This document shows positions 51,691 through 60,198 of a stretch of 64,000 bases of DNA, in pieces; the stretch's first letter is position 1, and each line of letters opens with the position of its first letter. The stretch spans positions 5,961,001-6,025,000 of the forward strand of contig NZ_FXWM01000001.1 of assembly GCF_900177675.1 (NCBI RefSeq), in the 5' to 3' direction. The notes beneath the pieces are model-generated. The model worked only from the letters and a program-made list of their open reading frames with translations. It was not told where the DNA came from and did not search any database. The translations under genes and the position numbers were made by a program. This DNA comes from Bacillus sp. OV166. GTDB taxonomy: Bacteria; Bacillota; Bacilli; Bacillales; Cytobacillaceae.

Positions 51691-52479
51691 TTAGCTTCCC
51701 TGTATTTCCTTAATACTCTTTCCAGATAAAAATGCATGTCCAGTAGTTAGTTTCGCTATCGTTTGGAATCCATATTTCAAGTAAACCTTTTCGACTCTCT
51801 CATTGATCGGAAAAACCCAGAAATTCTCCACTCCTTGATTCTTTACTTCCTCTTGCAAAAAGTAGATAAGTTCCCCAATGAGTCCCTTTCCGCGATATTC
51901 TTCAATAGTCGCGACACTCTCAAGCCGAACTTGGCCCTCATGTTCAAATAAGCATGCGGTTGAACAGGCAACCCCGTCATATCTTAAGAGATAATGTGTA
52001 AATGAAGGGTGTTTAAACTCTTCTGGAAAAGACTTCTCTCTTACTTCCCTTCCACCCAGTTCCTTAATACTGCACTCAATCTCTAATGCTTCATGAAAAT
52101 TATCTGTTGTTACCCTCTCAATTGTAACTTTGTCATTACGTTTATGTTCGTTAATCTCTTGATTCCAAAGCTGCACTGGACTAACCAGTGATTCAGTCTG
52201 AAATTGATAAGTTTGCAGCGCTTCAATAAATCTTGCTTGTTTCTCAAAATCATAGATGTAAAACCTCGGTGCTAAATTTCTATCCGTATAGAAGTGCAAA
52301 ACTTCTTCTATCACAGCCTCGGGATTTTCCGGAACCTGAATTATATGGGCATGATTTGCATCATAATAGGCCGGTTGGTCTTCATTGTAAAAAATAGATC
52401 CCCACGAAGTATCCATCCGATTTGTAAAGGTATCAAGGTACGCAAAATCAAGTTCCAAAATCTTATGTAGTATGTCCAT
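51691..52479 (-). CDS. GNAT family acetyltransferase-like protein
   Basis: This 262-residue protein is homologous over its length to the downstream 50813-51550 product: WGSIFYNEDQPAYYDANHAH in the N-terminal half, and GNAT loop TIEEYRGKGLIGELIYFL with VEKVYLKYGFQ in the C-terminal half. AAGGGGAG lies upstream of the ATG. The pair is separated by 140 bases. The substrate is unknown. Confidence 0.87.
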   Translation of the reverse strand: MDILHKILELDFAYLDTFTNRMDTSWGSIFYNEDQPAYYDANHAHIIQVPENPEAVIEEVLHFYTDRNLAPRFYIYDFEKQARFIEALQTYQFQTESLVSPVQLWNQEINEHKRNDKVTIERVTTDNFHEALEIECSIKELGGREVREKSFPEEFKHPSFTHYLLRYDGVACSTACLFEHEGQVRLESVATIEEYRGKGLIGELIYFLQEEVKNQGVENFWVFPINERVEKVYLKYGFQTIAKLTTGHAFLSGKSIKEIQGS

Positions 52480-52558
52480 TTTATTCTCCCCTTTTGTTTT
52501 TCCAATTTTATCAACTCTATCTAACTAATGACCATCTTGTAAATTATCCATATGATAG

Positions 52559-52780
52559 GCCTCTTGCGACAACGCTATTGATGTAAATGCTTATGAAGGT
52601 TCGGTTAAACCCTATATAAAAGAGTTTAATCAATTATGGACGGAGTTAAAGGGAAAAGTTGTCGTTAAATTTGTTGGAGAAATGAGCGATGGGAAAAAGA
52701 ATGTCCTTTATAAAAAAGCTCATACCTTAAGCCGAGCATATAAAAAAGCTGCGATTGATCATTTAGAGCTAGAAAAATAG
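52559..52780 (+). pseudogene. C-terminal gene fragment without start
   Basis: An open frame ending at TAG 52780 encodes about 70 protein-like residues (NAIDVNAYEGSVKPYIKEFN, then KKAHTLSRAYKKAAIDHLEL). Stop codons immediately upstream and no start codon before an internal ATG mark it as the 3' remnant of a lost gene. No family was recognised. Confidence 0.5.
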
Positions 52781-52820
52781 TTCCTACAAACTTAACTAAA
52801 AAACATATTAATGACATACA

Positions 52821-52850
52821 AAAAAACTTGGCATGATTAACCAAGTTTTT
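52821..52850 (-). terminator. Terminator overlapping the small membrane protein stop
   Basis: On the minus strand AAAAACTTGG and CCAAGTTTTTTT form the stem and T-tract. Confidence 0.75.
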
Positions 52851-53073
52851 GACGGGACTTGAAAATATAAATTTTTTCTGCCAAAAAGCTAATAATCAAC
52901 CCGATAACAAGCGGAGTCAACGAACCAGTTGTAATAAAGAAACCATTTGCGTTATTTGTATATTCGTGATGGAACATTAACGAAGGAATAATAAACATAT
53001 GTCCAACTAGGTAAAGCAGTCCCACAATCAATACAAATGAACCAAAAGTAACTATAAAGCTCTTTATTTTCAT
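52837..53073 (-). CDS. Small membrane protein
   Basis: This 78-residue protein has two predicted helices (about 5-27 and 50-66) and a basic C-terminus (KIYIFKSRQKLG). The ATG is preceded by AGGAAGTGG. No family was recognised. It is transcribed alone and ends in a hairpin that overlaps its last codons. Confidence 0.65.
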   Translation of the reverse strand: MKIKSFIVTFGSFVLIVGLLYLVGHMFIIPSLMFHHEYTNNANGFFITTGSLTPLVIGLIISFLAEKIYIFKSRQKLG

Positions 53074-53275
53074 CCGACCACTTCCTAATTAGCTATCATT
53101 GTAAATATTATACAATTCCTGGTCGTAACTATCAATACTAGAAGCTTTTTTCAACTTACGAAATTCCACTTTTCTAATCAAAATTTCGTAATCGATCAAC
53201 AAAGGACCACTGGTTGACGCCTCCACGCAACCCCAACTCTAATCCGTTACTATTTAAGCCGTTTATTGTTTGATG

Positions 53276-53317
53276 TTTAAGGATTTTTCATATATATTTT
53301 AGAAAGTTTTAAGGATT
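53276..53317. repeat. Direct repeats TTTAAGGATT upstream of the two-component operon
   Basis: TTTAAGGATT occurs at 53276-53285 and 53308-53317, start to start 32 bases (three helical turns). A related pair with the same spacing lies downstream of the response regulator at 55611. They are candidate binding sites for the OmpR-type regulator. The rest of 53074-53421 has no recognised feature. Confidence 0.45.
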
Positions 53318-53421
53318 ATGTGATATGGTAATTTGCAAACAGCATTTCGCATTCAAGAACAAGCCGATTAAACGGTAAACTTCTATTAAAGAATGAGCAA
53401 GAGATAGACACTGGGGTGAAT

Positions 53422-54876
53422 ATGATGTCAATTAAAATGAGGTTTCTGTTGTCCTACGTTGGAGTAGTCCTTGTTTCTATCACTTTATTATTAGCGGCTG
53501 GTTTTTTACTTATTTTTGCGGTAACAGGTGATGTAAAATCTATCGAGCATTTTTACAAAAAATCTTATGTTCAAAAACCCTTAACACCAGTAGAGGAAAG
53601 TGCGTTCCTAGATTTAAAGTTATTGGCTAAAAATAATCCTAAACAACTTCTATACCAAGAGGAACTAAAAAAGATTGAACAGCAAGAGATCAAAATTGTC
53701 GTAAGAAAGAATAGAAAGATAGAGTACGCTTCCCCCACTCTTGATAAGAAAGCATTGATTAAGTCCCTTCCTGGGTTTGAGGAAACGAACATTAATACGC
53801 GAGATACGATTAAAATTGAAGATTTTTTTTTCACGTATGTGAAGTTTGACTTCTATTTTTCTGATAAAAGTAAAGGAAGTATTTTTGTATTGAGAAAGGT
53901 AAGCTCCTTTGCTGAATTGACTCGTGAGTTGTTTCCAATTTTATTCGGTCTATTGCTAGTTCTCTTTATAATGATTATTGGACTTTTGAACTATCTAGTT
54001 TCACGAAGCATCATCAAACCTATCTCAATTCTTAGGGAAGGTGCAGAAAGAATAAAATCAGGAGATCTAAATTTTGAAATCAAAGCTGCTTCTAATGATG
54101 AAATCGGACAGTTAAACAGAACCTTTGAGGATATGAGAATAAAATTAAAAGAGTCCGTAAATCTCCAAATTCAGTATGAGGAAAATCGAAAAGAACTTCT
54201 GTCCAATATTTCGCATGATTTGAAGACTCCTATTACTTCAATTATTGGATATGTTGAGGGGATAAAAGACGGTGTAGCTAATACTCCAAAGAAAATGGAC
54301 AAGTACTTATCAACTGTGTACCAAAAAGCAATATATATGGATTCACTAATAGATGAATTGTTCTTATTTTCAAAGCTAGATTTAAAAAAAGAGCCCTTTA
54401 CTTTTGAAACTGTCGAACTGGATAAATATATGGAAGACTACGTAGAAGACCTTCACCATGATTTACATCAACAAGGGATCCGGATTGACCTTCATCTTAT
54501 GGACAAACCGATAAATGTAATAGCAGATAGGGAGAAATTAAAACGCGTATTGGCCAACCTAATTAGCAATTGTGTAAAATATATGAATAAGGACCAAAAG
54601 AACATTACCATTTCTCTATTTGATGGAATTTATGACGTAACTGTACAAGTAAAAGATAATGGACAAGGGATAGAGCCTGCTGCTTTACCTTACATTTTTG
54701 ATCGGTTTTACCGGGCAGAACAATCTAGAAATTCTCAGACAGGCGGAAGTGGCTTAGGACTTGCGATCACAAAACATATAATTCAAGAGCATGGAGGGAA
54801 AATGTGGGCTACAAGCATGATAGGAAAAGGTACAAGTATCTTCTTTTCCTTAAAGAAGAAAGGTGATGTATTGTGA
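53422..54876 (+). CDS. Sensor histidine kinase
   Basis: The ATG at 53422 after GGGGTGA gives 484 residues. Membrane helices at about 10-33 and 172-192 flank an extracellular domain. A HAMP domain (about 195-250) and HisKA with His265 in SNISHDLKTPITS follow, then HATPase with NLISNCVKYM, DNGQGIEP and SGLGLAI. It phosphorylates the OmpR-type regulator encoded next, with a 4-base overlap. The stimulus is unknown. Confidence 0.93.
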   Translation: MMSIKMRFLLSYVGVVLVSITLLLAAGFLLIFAVTGDVKSIEHFYKKSYVQKPLTPVEESAFLDLKLLAKNNPKQLLYQEELKKIEQQEIKIVVRKNRKIEYASPTLDKKALIKSLPGFEETNINTRDTIKIEDFFFTYVKFDFYFSDKSKGSIFVLRKVSSFAELTRELFPILFGLLLVLFIMIIGLLNYLVSRSIIKPISILREGAERIKSGDLNFEIKAASNDEIGQLNRTFEDMRIKLKESVNLQIQYEENRKELLSNISHDLKTPITSIIGYVEGIKDGVANTPKKMDKYLSTVYQKAIYMDSLIDELFLFSKLDLKKEPFTFETVELDKYMEDYVEDLHHDLHQQGIRIDLHLMDKPINVIADREKLKRVLANLISNCVKYMNKDQKNITISLFDGIYDVTVQVKDNGQGIEPAALPYIFDRFYRAEQSRNSQTGGSGLGLAITKHIIQEHGGKMWATSMIGKGTSIFFSLKKKGDVL

Positions 54877-55559
54877 AAAAGATATTGCTTATTGAAGACG
54901 ATGTTAGTATTTCAGAACTGCAAAGAGATTACCTAGAAATTAATCATTTTAATGTCGAAATTCAACATACTGGTGATGCAGGACTCCAACTAGCTCTTCA
55001 AAATCAATATGATTTAATTATATTGGACGTCATGCTCCCAGGAGTAAATGGGTTTGAGATATGTAAACAAATACGCGCTGTTAAAAATATTCCTATTTTG
55101 TTTGTTTCCGCTAAAAAAGACGAGATCGATAAAATTCGGGGTCTCGGTTTAGGGGCAGACGATTATATAACCAAACCTTTTAGTCCAAGTGAATTGGTAG
55201 CTAGGGTGAAAGCACATTTAGAGCGTTATAAACGTTTAGCTGGAAATCAAGCTAAAACAAATACGATTCTCGTACATGGAATTTCGATTGATAAGTCAGC
55301 GCGCAAAGTTCATATGAACAGTGAAGAAATACCGTTCACAACAAAAGAATTCGATTTGTTTGTGTTTCTTGTGATGCACCCGAATCAAGTATTAAGCAAA
55401 GAACAGCTTTATGAAAATATATGGGGGTTAGAAACGGCAGCAGATGTTTCAACTGTGACAGTTCATATCAGGAAAATTCGCGGGAAAATTGAAAGAGATC
55501 CTTCACATCCAAAATTTTTAGAAACGGTTTGGGGAGCCGGGTATCGATTTAATATTTAA
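54873..55559 (+). CDS. OmpR/PhoB-type response regulator
   Basis: This 228-residue protein has a receiver domain with IEDD acidic pocket, phospho-Asp52 in LIILDVMLPG and Lys in YITKPFSP. A winged-helix Trans_reg_C domain (about 130-226) includes FTTKEFDLFVFLVMHPNQV and VTVHIRKIRGKIE. It is translationally coupled to the kinase. It may bind the 32-base-spaced direct repeats on either side of the operon. Confidence 0.94.
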   Translation: MKKILLIEDDVSISELQRDYLEINHFNVEIQHTGDAGLQLALQNQYDLIILDVMLPGVNGFEICKQIRAVKNIPILFVSAKKDEIDKIRGLGLGADDYITKPFSPSELVARVKAHLERYKRLAGNQAKTNTILVHGISIDKSARKVHMNSEEIPFTTKEFDLFVFLVMHPNQVLSKEQLYENIWGLETAADVSTVTVHIRKIRGKIERDPSHPKFLETVWGAGYRFNI

Positions 55560-55575
55560 ATTAAATAATCTGAGG

Positions 55576-55604
55576 AACCGTCACAAAGGTGACGGTTTTT
55601 TTTA
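55576..55604 (+). terminator. Terminator of the two-component operon
   Basis: AACCGTCAC and GTGACGGTT around AAAG, followed by TTTTTTT. Confidence 0.85.
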
Positions 55605-55610
55605 TCAATC

Positions 55611-55652
55611 TTAAGAAATTTTATTAAAAAGTTTATCTTATTTTAAGAAATT
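55611..55652. repeat. Direct repeats TTAAGAAATT upstream of the ankyrin lipoprotein gene
   Basis: Exact copies at 55611-55620 and 55643-55652, start to start 32 bases. The spacing and the core TTAAG are shared with the pair before the kinase gene. Confidence 0.45.
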
Positions 55653-55724
55653 ATTTAGAGGGAGTTCAAGATTAAGTATTAACATAATTAAAGTAATAAT
55701 TAACGAAAGGCTGGTGAAATTCTC

Positions 55725-56432
55725 ATGTGGAGGTGGCTAACAATATTCATTGGATGTATTTTCATTCTTCAGGGATGTGTCTCTGATAACGATGGTGATC
55801 CAAATGAACAGGAAAAAGAGATAAAAGGAGCAATAGATGTGAATGAAAAACTATTTCAAGCTGTAGAAAACACAGAAACGGATACCATAAGAAGATTGAT
55901 TGAGGAAGGTATTGATATTAATTCACAGGACTCACAAGGGCGAACTGCCACTATGATTGCGACTTATAACAATGATGTAGAGATTGCAAAAATCCTAATT
56001 GATTCGGGGGCAGATGTCAACATCAAAGATAACATGGAAAATACCCCCTTCCTGTATGCTGGTGCAGAAGGATATATAGATATTCTTAAACTTACGATTG
56101 AAGCAGGTGCCGACCCATCTATAACTAACCGGTTTGGAGGAACTGCTTTAATCCCAGCTTCTGAACATGGATATGTGGATGTAATTAAAGAACTTCTTAC
56201 CAGTACTGATATCGATATTAATCATGTAAATGATCTCGGTTGGACAGCTTTACTAGAAGAGATTATTTTGAGTAATGGTGACGAAAAACAGCAGCAAACA
56301 GTGCAATTACTAATAGATCATGGGGCAGATGTACACAATCCTGATCATAATAATGTGACACCTATACAGCATGCACGCGAGAAAGGATTTAAAGAGATTG
56401 AACATATTTTGCTAAAAGCAGGAGCAAAGTAA
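55725..56432 (+). CDS. Ankyrin-repeat lipoprotein
   Basis: This 235-residue protein has lipobox LQGC (Cys18) and then about five ankyrin repeats from residue 40 to the end, for example DSQGRTATMIATYNNDVEIA and DNMENTPFLYAGAEGYIDIL. Exported to the membrane surface, it probably mediates protein contacts. It lies between a two-component operon and another lipoprotein gene. A specific role is not apparent. Confidence 0.9.
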   Translation: MWRWLTIFIGCIFILQGCVSDNDGDPNEQEKEIKGAIDVNEKLFQAVENTETDTIRRLIEEGIDINSQDSQGRTATMIATYNNDVEIAKILIDSGADVNIKDNMENTPFLYAGAEGYIDILKLTIEAGADPSITNRFGGTALIPASEHGYVDVIKELLTSTDIDINHVNDLGWTALLEEIILSNGDEKQQQTVQLLIDHGADVHNPDHNNVTPIQHAREKGFKEIEHILLKAGAK

Positions 56433-56539
56433 CCAGAGCGTATAAGGTTCCCATCTCTAAACACAGAACCATGTTAGTACTAGAAATCATAGACACTAGT
56501 GTAAATTACACCAAAATAAAGAAATGAGGAGACGATAAA

Positions 56540-57499
56540 ATGAACAAAAAAGCTAAAATATTACCATCTATACTACTTGGGTTAACTTTAGTGATAACAG
56601 GATGCAGCACAGTCACACAAGCGAAAACGAGTGAACAGAAGCAAGAACAAACGGCAAAAAAGAGCAAAAAACAAAATAAGGAAACCAAAGGACAGGAATT
56701 GGCTAATATACTTAGTAACACAAATTGGCAAGGTACAAAAGTATATGATAAGGATAAAAATGACTTAACAAAAGAGAACGCAAACTTTATCGGTCTTGCG
56801 AAATATGACGATGAAACATCGAGATATGAATTTTTTGATAAAACGACAAAAGCAAGCCGTGGCGATAAAGGAACTTTCTTTATCACCAACGATGGAAAGA
56901 TTAGAGTATTAATTTCAGAATCCATGGGTTACCAAGCTGTTGTCGAAATAACAAAACTAAATAAAGATATCTTTACCTATAAAAGAATGGGAAAAGATGC
57001 TAATGGTAACGAAGTAGAGGTATTCGTTGATCATATTCCTTATAAAGAAACAAAACTTTCCTTTACTGATCCGGACAAGAAGTTGGAAACGACTACAGGA
57101 GAAGTAGTGACAAACATTGATGGGGATAAAATTTTATCAAGCACCTTATGGCAAGGAACCGTGGCATTAGATGAAAACGGAAACGATGTATCAAGTTATA
57201 ATTCAAATTATTTAGGACTAGCCAAATATGATAATAAGACAAATAAATATGAATTTTTTGATGCAAATACGGGTGAAAGCCGCGGTGATTACGGCTATTT
57301 CGATGTCGTACATGGAAATAAGATAAGAGCACATGTTTCCCTAGGGATGAAGTATGGTGCCGTTCTTGAACTAACAGAGCTTAATGAAAATAAATTCACA
57401 TATATGCGAAAAGGTAAAGATAAAGATGGGAAGGACATAACCATAACAGTTGAGCATAAACCTTATGATGGTGATTTTAAACTAGAATTCTCTAAGTAA
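56540..57499 (+). CDS. Lipoprotein with two DUF4822 domains
   Basis: This 319-residue protein has lipobox ITGC (Cys22), a Lys/Gln-rich linker (about 25-55) and two homologous domains (about 55-170 and 190-310). Each has the pattern LSxTxWQGT, then FIGLAKYD or YLGLAKYD, then YEFFD and SRGD. These are DUF4822-type repeats of unknown function. GAGGAGA precedes the ATG. The internal duplication is clear. Confidence 0.88.
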   Translation: MNKKAKILPSILLGLTLVITGCSTVTQAKTSEQKQEQTAKKSKKQNKETKGQELANILSNTNWQGTKVYDKDKNDLTKENANFIGLAKYDDETSRYEFFDKTTKASRGDKGTFFITNDGKIRVLISESMGYQAVVEITKLNKDIFTYKRMGKDANGNEVEVFVDHIPYKETKLSFTDPDKKLETTTGEVVTNIDGDKILSSTLWQGTVALDENGNDVSSYNSNYLGLAKYDNKTNKYEFFDANTGESRGDYGYFDVVHGNKIRAHVSLGMKYGAVLELTELNENKFTYMRKGKDKDGKDITITVEHKPYDGDFKLEFSK

Positions 57500-57538
57500 T
57501 TAAAAATTCCAAGCAGGACTTGAAATGTAGTCAAGAAG

Positions 57539-57564
57539 GGAATGGATCTCTCCGTTCCTTTTTT
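57539..57564 (+). terminator. Terminator of the DUF4822 gene
   Basis: GGAATGGA and TCCGTTCC pair (one G-U) and are followed by TTTTTT. Confidence 0.75.
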
Positions 57565-57690
57565 GTTTTCTTTAAAAAGAATTGAAATAACTAGGTCTTC
57601 CTTTGTCCAATTTCCTTAGTAGCATAAATAGAAAAGGTTACTCCCTTACCATTATTTGGGTAGTGACTGGACCCAAAACTATGGGATTAT

Positions 57691-57727
57691 AATAAAAAAG
57701 AGAGAGGTGTTGGTAGCACTTCTCTCT
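57691..57727 (-). terminator. Minus-strand terminator
   Basis: AAGAGAGAAGTG and CACCTCTCTCTT pair on the minus strand and are followed by TTTTATT. It would end transcription from the LivF-like fragment. Confidence 0.6.
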
Positions 57728-57770
57728 TGCGCCTCGCATTCATACTTTATCACTTTAAATTTTAGCTAAG

Positions 57771-57786
57771 TTGGGGTCTGACCCAA
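57771..57786. repeat. REP-like palindrome TTGGGGTCTGACCCAA
   Basis: Inverted arms TTGGG and CCCAA around GTCTGAC, similar in design to TGGTGCCTGACACCA. A related TTGGGT...ACCCAA occurs at 57656-57676. Confidence 0.45.
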
Positions 57787-57794
57787 AATCCTAA

Positions 57795-57952
57795 CTAACT
57801 TGATCTTCTTCCAAGATATTGTCTTCATTGTAGTCTTTTTTTTCCGGCTCCGTTAGCACCAAGTATGGTTACAATTTTACCTTGTTCCACGTCAAGACTA
57901 ATTCCTTTTAGTGCCTGGATTTTTCCATGAGTATCCCCATTGCTAAATCTAG
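57795..57952 (-). pseudogene. LivF-type ABC ATPase fragment
   Basis: The minus strand encodes FSNGDTHGKIQALKGISLDV and then VTILGANGAGK, a Walker A motif. Five extra bases (AAAAG) then break the frame before TTMKTIS, and homology ends. The wording matches branched-chain amino acid ABC ATPases of the LivF type. Only about 50 codons remain. Confidence 0.65.
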
Positions 57953-58084
57953 GGGTATTACGCTGCTTTTTGATAAAAAAAGCTGCCACATTGACAGCTT
58001 TGTTTTCGCAAAAGCACTTATTTGATGAACAAAGTATTGGAAACTTGGTTAAATCATCGCTATATATCCATTCTAGAGAAACCG

Positions 58085-58615
58085 CTACATCCCCATTCCT
58101 GGAAAACCGCCCATCCCCATGCCTGGTTGACCGCCCATTCCCATTCCTGGTGAACCGCTCATTCCCATTCCTGGAAAACCGCCCATCCCCATTCCTGGTT
58201 GACCGCCCATTCCCATTCCTGGTGAACCGCTCATCCCCATGCCTGGTTGACCGCCCATTCCCATGCCTGGAAAACCGCCCATCCCCATTCCTGGGAAACC
58301 GCCCATCCCCATTCCTGGTTGACCGCTCATCCCCATGCCTGGAAAACCGCCCATCCCCATTCCTGGTTGACCGCCCATTCCCATTCCAGGGAAACCACTC
58401 ATTCCCATTCCTGGTTGACCGCCCATTCCCATCCCTGGAAAACCGCCCATCCCCATTCCTGGTTGACCGCCCATTCCCATGCCTGGAAAACCGCCCATCC
58501 CCATGCCTGGTTGACCGCCCATTCCCATTCCAGGGAAACCGCCCATCCCCATTCCTGGTGAACCGCTCATCCCCATTCCTGGAAATGACATCATACCATG
58601 TGACCCTAATGTCAT
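58085..58615 (-). CDS. Gly/Met-rich tandem repeat protein
   Basis: From ATG 58615 (AGGTGAAAAC upstream) the protein is 176 residues, nearly all of it 21 copies of an 8-residue unit PGMGMGG(F/Q) (24-base DNA repeat). The unit's variable residue is Phe, Gln or Ser. Differences between DNA units fall largely at third positions of Gly codons in this frame, supporting selection for it. Open frames on the other strand are a by-product of the repeat. The C-terminus ends in PGMGM. No family was recognised, and a coat-like or metal-binding role is only a guess. Confidence 0.75.
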   Translation of the reverse strand: MTLGSHGMMSFPGMGMSGSPGMGMGGFPGMGMGGQPGMGMGGFPGMGMGGQPGMGMGGFPGMGMGGQPGMGMSGFPGMGMGGQPGMGMGGFPGMGMSGQPGMGMGGFPGMGMGGFPGMGMGGQPGMGMSGSPGMGMGGQPGMGMGGFPGMGMSGSPGMGMGGQPGMGMGGFPGMGM

Positions 58616-58940
58616 GTTTTCACCTACTTTCTTTTGCATACTATGCTAAAAGAAAATATGGGAGCTTATTTCACCTATAAATTAGGCGAATTACCCACCG
58701 ATTCTTATGTAAAAAACTAAAGGGATGCCTGCCAATGAAGCTGCTGAGCCATGCCAAGGTTTTTGCCACCTACGATTAGGAAGAACAAGAAACAAAAAAC
58801 ATCTTATCGACATTAAATAATTCCCAAATTCATCATTCTATTGTACCATCTCTTACCAATTTCAAAACACAATTTTCGACAGAAATTACCTTTTTCTTTT
58901 TCCGATTCAAATAGTTGATTAATATAAGGAGGAGGTTTGT
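58616..58940. other. Gene-free spacer
   Basis: AT-rich. CATAGTAT on the minus strand near 58638-58645 resembles a SigK-type -10 element before the repeat-protein gene. Nothing else was recognised. Confidence 0.35.
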
Positions 58941-59003
58941 ATGTTTATTCCTCAATGGATTTCCCTAATCTTACCAGCTATAGTCCACTTTCCAGCTTTT
59001 TGA
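58941..59003 (+). CDS. 20-residue hydrophobic micropeptide
   Basis: ATG 58941 follows AAGGAGGAGG, one of the strongest ribosome binding sites in the window, at 6-8 bases. The frame encodes MFIPQWISLILPAIVHFPAF and a TGA. It is amphipathic to hydrophobic and could associate with the membrane. It has no recognised relative. The binding site makes translation likely. Confidence 0.5.
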   Translation: MFIPQWISLILPAIVHFPAF

Positions 59004-59088
59004 AATTATTGTATAATATCATTTTGGAAACCCAGAAAAACACAGGAATACAGTAAATTTTATAAATGGCACAAAGGAGTAAAAATAG

Positions 59089-59226
59089 ATGTCAAAAAGC
59101 TACTGGCTCACCACAGAAGAAATGCTTAAAAAGAAAAAGCGCAAAAAGAACCTTACTTATAGTTTCATAGCCATTGGAACTGTTCTACTAAGCGCATTTG
59201 TAACAATCTTTGCAAACAATATCTAA
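59089..59226 (+). CDS. 45-residue single-helix membrane protein
   Basis: ATG 59089 after AAAGGAG opens MSKSYWLTTEEMLKKKKRKK, a basic cytoplasmic segment, followed by one helix (LTYSFIAIGTVLLSAFVTIF) and NNI. The positive-inside pattern and good ribosome binding site support a real gene. No family was recognised. It could form a unit with the micropeptide gene 86 bases upstream. Confidence 0.65.
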   Translation: MSKSYWLTTEEMLKKKKRKKNLTYSFIAIGTVLLSAFVTIFANNI

Positions 59227-59808
59227 CGATCTAGTGGGCAGAGCCCAATGTTATTTAACCTATAATTCCCATAAATAGTTTTGAATTTAACTTTATTAAT
59301 AAAAACTAAACGGTTTATTCATAGTTTGTTCATGATTAAGTAGTACGATAAATACATGAAGAGGACAACATTTAACTTTTTCTTTTTCATGACCCCCTTT
59401 TAATATATTTTTTGTAGATCCGGCATCTTGCCGGATATTTTTTTTATAAAAAGCTTTAACCAGATTTGATGCCTCATCTTAATTATTTGTAATTATTAAA
59501 ATATTTTTATTTTAATTTTGATGTTATTACAATATAACTTGTTCGCAGTGAATCGAAATAAGCTAAATTCAGTATTTGTTTATTTTCAAGCGGTTACAAA
59601 TTGCTATTGGAGAACACTTGATATACCAATATTATTTACCTTTTTTCAAATATTTTTACTATTTCATTCCCTGTTCACATGAAAAATCCACTATGTTACT
59701 ATCAGAATGGGATTGGAATCGTATTATCATTAGAAGACGAAGAATAAGGAATCAAGTCATCATGCCTTCCAAACCATTGTTGGAAAAAAATATTATTTTA
59801 CGAGGTGT
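59227..59808. other. Intergenic region with terminator
   Basis: Apart from the hairpin at 59417-59447 I recognise no feature. An open frame at 59576-59812 has no ribosome binding site and an unlikely composition. Confidence 0.5.
59417..59447 (+). terminator. Terminator
   Basis: ATCCGGCA and TGCCGGAT around TCT, followed by ATTTTTTTT. Confidence 0.8.
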
Positions 59809-60003
59809 ATGATGGAAGCAATCGAATCTGCTCATAATGAAAACATGGAACTTTTACAGGAAATAGTTACTCTTAAAACGAAACTAAGCGAAATATATAA
59901 TCAAATAGGTCCAAGCAGCTCCGAATATATTACACTTTCAATCAGACTTAATTTACTAATGAATAAATACTTTGAGGAAAAAACCGTAACTCTAATGAAT
60001 TAG
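59809..60003 (+). CDS. Spo0E-like protein with altered signature
   Basis: This 64-residue protein has the size and helix-loop-helix layout of Spo0E-like phosphatases (LQEIVTLKTKLSEIYNQIG, then TLSIRLNLLMNKY). The usual S-x-x-LD is S-x-x-LN here (SIRLN), so the acidic residue needed for dephosphorylation is replaced by Asn. It may bind without catalysis. ACGAGGTG precedes two adjacent ATG codons. Confidence 0.6.
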   Translation: MMEAIESAHNENMELLQEIVTLKTKLSEIYNQIGPSSSEYITLSIRLNLLMNKYFEEKTVTLMN

Positions 60004-60016
60004 GAATGGCATGGAA

Positions 60017-60066
60017 CAGACAAAAACCCTCTTGCCTACTCTTGTAGATATGGGGTTTTTGTCTGT
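60017..60066 (+). terminator. Terminator of the Spo0E-like gene
   Basis: CAGACAAAAACCC and GGGTTTTTGTCTG form a long stem around a 20-base loop. Confidence 0.65.
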
Positions 60067-60198
60067 TTGAAATTTTCTCTTAACCATGATGACTTTATAT
60101 GTATTAATTTTCATTTTTCCAATCGTATCATTTCAAAAAACAAGAAGTCTATTCCTTTTTTGAAAAAGTTACTAGCTTTTAAACAATAGATAATAATA

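Noticed and set aside
57940..58680. Long open frames on the plus strand across the repeat region (Pro/Ser/Phe-rich)
   Set aside because: They are produced by the 24-base repeat, which has no stops in several frames. Silent variation and the ribosome binding site favour the minus-strand Gly/Met frame.
59576..59812. 78-codon frame before the Spo0E-like gene
   Set aside because: No ribosome binding site and an aromatic/basic composition typical of AT-rich non-coding DNA.
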